A stretch of 62,000 bases of DNA from Apostichopus japonicus. Lineage: Eukaryota > Echinodermata > Holothuroidea > Aspidochirotida > Stichopodidae. Position 1 is the first letter of the stretch. Every line of letters starts with the position of its first letter. The stretch lies in assembly GCF_037975245.1 (NCBI RefSeq), contig NC_092564.1:15850984-15912983 (forward strand). Direction: 5' to 3'. Made by a program: the position numbers and the translations under genes. Below are positions 60,329 through 62,000 of the stretch, piece after piece. The notes below the pieces were generated by a model. It ran no database searches and was not told the DNA's origin. It saw only the letters and a program-made list of their open reading frames with translations.

Positions 60329-62000
60329 GGTTCCTTGCTTTTTGCAAAGCAAGGAACCTATGCATTCAACTTGGCGTGTGTGTGTGTGTGTGTGTGTATG
60401 TGTGTGTGTGTGTATGTGACGCTTGGCTTGTGTACACGATATCTCAATAAGGAAATGATGTATCATGATCAAACTTGTTGGGTGGATAGCCCATAGTGAG
60501 AGGAAGATCCCTATTGTTTTTGGTGCTCGCAAAGGTCACCAAAGGTCAGTTAGATGCCAAAAACCAATATATTAAAAACAGCAATAACTCCCATTGACAG
60601 GGTCCGACATGGTTGATATTTTGGGAGTAGTTGTGAATGGGGTAAGGGATCGTTTCCAAACATAACGGTAATGTGATCGAAGGTCAACAAAGGTCAATTA
60701 ATGATAAAAAACTAGTATTTATGCGATAACTTGAGAACGAAATGTCCGTTAGGGTTGGGAGTTGCTTTAATGTTATCCAATTGTCGACCCGCATCTGGGT
60801 GACCCTTGACCTCAATTTGACCTCTGGTGACCTTTACGTGTTTTTGGGGATTTTTACAGTTTTGATGCTATTTTCAGATGTCAAAGGTACCTTCTGATCT
60901 TAAATGTCAATAGGTTGACCCCGTGTGACCTTTATGTGCGAAGTTATATTGGGTCAAAGTTTTTCGGTCGGAGTTAGGATGGTTGTACAGACTTGTCGTT
61001 TTGTTTTTTGGAATCAGGAGATTAAACTACATCTGAAACCAAGGTCAAAAGTTCAAAGGTCACATTAGAAAAAATGTGCTTATTTTGGGAGGAAACGAGC
61101 AAAAAAGAAAATGTTTGGTTTTGATGCTAGATTTGGATATCAAAGGTACCTTCCGATCAAAAATGTCAATTGGTTGACACCCGTGTGACCTTCGTGTGCG
61201 AAGTTATATGAGGTCAAAGTTAATTTTCAGACATTTAATGCAACAACTCCCAGTTCCAAGGCGTGACATGGTTGATATTTTTGGACAAGTTGCAAATGGT
61301 ATAGGGGAATATTTTCAAACTTAACGGTCATGTGATCCGAGGTCACCAAAGGTCAATTAATGTTAAAAAACTAGTATTTTGGGGGTAGAAAATGGGCAAA
61401 GAAAAAAATGTTTGAATTTGTAGAGTTTGATGCTCTATTTAGGTCTCATCAATCAAAAATGTCAATAAGTTGACCCAAGGTGACCTTTGTATGTTAAGTT
61501 ATATGAGGTCAAAGTTAATTTTCAGACATTTAGTGTAATAACTCCCAGTGCCAAGGTGTTACACAGTTGATATTTTGAGACAAGTTGCAAATGGTATAGG
61601 GGAATATTTTCAAACTTAACGGTCAGGTGATGCGAGGTCACCAAAGGTCAATTAATGATAAAAAACTAGTATTTTTGCGATAACTTGAGAACAAATTGTC
61701 CTTTAGGGTTGGGAGTTGCTTCAATGTAATCCAATTGTCAACCCGCATCTGGGTGACCCTTGACCTCAATTTGACCTCTGGTGACCTTTTCGTGTTTTGT
61801 GGATTTTTACAGTTTCGATGCTATTTTCAGATGTTAAAGGTACCTTCTGATCATAAATGTCAATTGGTTGACCCCCGTGTGACCTTCGTGTGTGAAGTTA
61901 TATGAGGTCAAAGTTAATTTTCAGACATTTAATGCAATAACTCCCAGTTCCAAGGTGTGACAAGGTTGATATTTTTGGACAAGTTGCAAATGGTATAGGG
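60329..62000. mobile_element. Repetitive element with terminal hairpin and AGGTCA-rich tandem units, partial
   Basis: Opens with a perfect hairpin (13-bp stem GGTTCCTTGCTTT, 4-nt loop, 60329-60358), then (GT)n at 60376-60416, then long units repeated within the element: CTGGGTGACCCTTGACCTCA occurs near 60796 and 61750, and CAAGTTGCAAATGGTATAGG near 61288, 61584 and 61981. No protein-coding frame. The right end is not in the window. Confidence 0.75.
60376..60416. repeat. (GT)n microsatellite
   Basis: GT units with two TATG interruptions, just inside the element's terminal hairpin. Confidence 0.95.

Overview
This is eukaryotic, animal nuclear DNA: AT-rich, gene-poor, with GT-AG introns, large introns, many microsatellites, tRNA-derived SINEs and small DNA transposons. 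The repeat flavour (AGGCCTA-rich TA tracts, G/C-run hAT MITEs) and the multi-EGF receptor suggest a marine invertebrate deuterostome, most likely an echinoderm such as a sea cucumber. That placement is inference from style, not from a search.

Two protein-coding genes can be built from the sequence. (1) On the + strand, 8676-40781, a complete eight-exon gene whose exons join in frame into a 413-residue type I membrane protein: signal peptide, cysteine-rich EGF-like repeats of the MEGF/SREC/Draper/Tie style, one membrane segment and a short Arg-rich tail. All seven introns have GT-AG ends, and the splice phases alternate 2,1,2,1,2,1,2. Intron 1 alone is 18.7 kb. (2) On the - strand, the 3' part of a second gene, running from at least 59847 down to a stop at 48038. 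Its last two exons encode a Trp/HF/Trp-Arg domain followed by a basic tail, which resembles a DNA-binding-like domain common in uncharacterised fish and echinoderm proteins. Further upstream, a 57-bp acidic exon is present twice because of a 916-bp tandem duplication.

Layout. 1-8675: no gene seen; holds a decayed tandem repeat (3040-3840), a SINE (4423-4663), a large (TA)n-centred inverted repeat (5235-5490) and a hAT-type MITE (6124-6485, 8-bp target duplication). 8676-40781: the EGF-like receptor gene; its introns carry MITEs, SINE tails, diverged interspersed repeats, G-quadruplex-prone (GGGT)n and several perfect CRE octamers. 40782-48037: intergenic and 3' flank, with a LINE-like tail, a (TA)n tract and a minus-strand SINE. 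48038-49281: last three exons of the second gene. 49569-58375: an 8.8-kb satellite with higher-order structure, sitting in an intron of that gene. 58376-60326: duplicated exon units. 60329-62000: a repetitive element full of AGGTCA half-sites, running off the window.

The most interesting region is the second gene. Its 9-kb intron is made almost wholly of a satellite in which, on the gene's sense strand, nearly every monomer carries a juxtaposed acceptor-donor (TTTTCAG|GTATAC), the layout of a recursive splice site. The same satellite flanks the duplicated exon. No prokaryotic features, CRISPR arrays or rRNA genes were seen.
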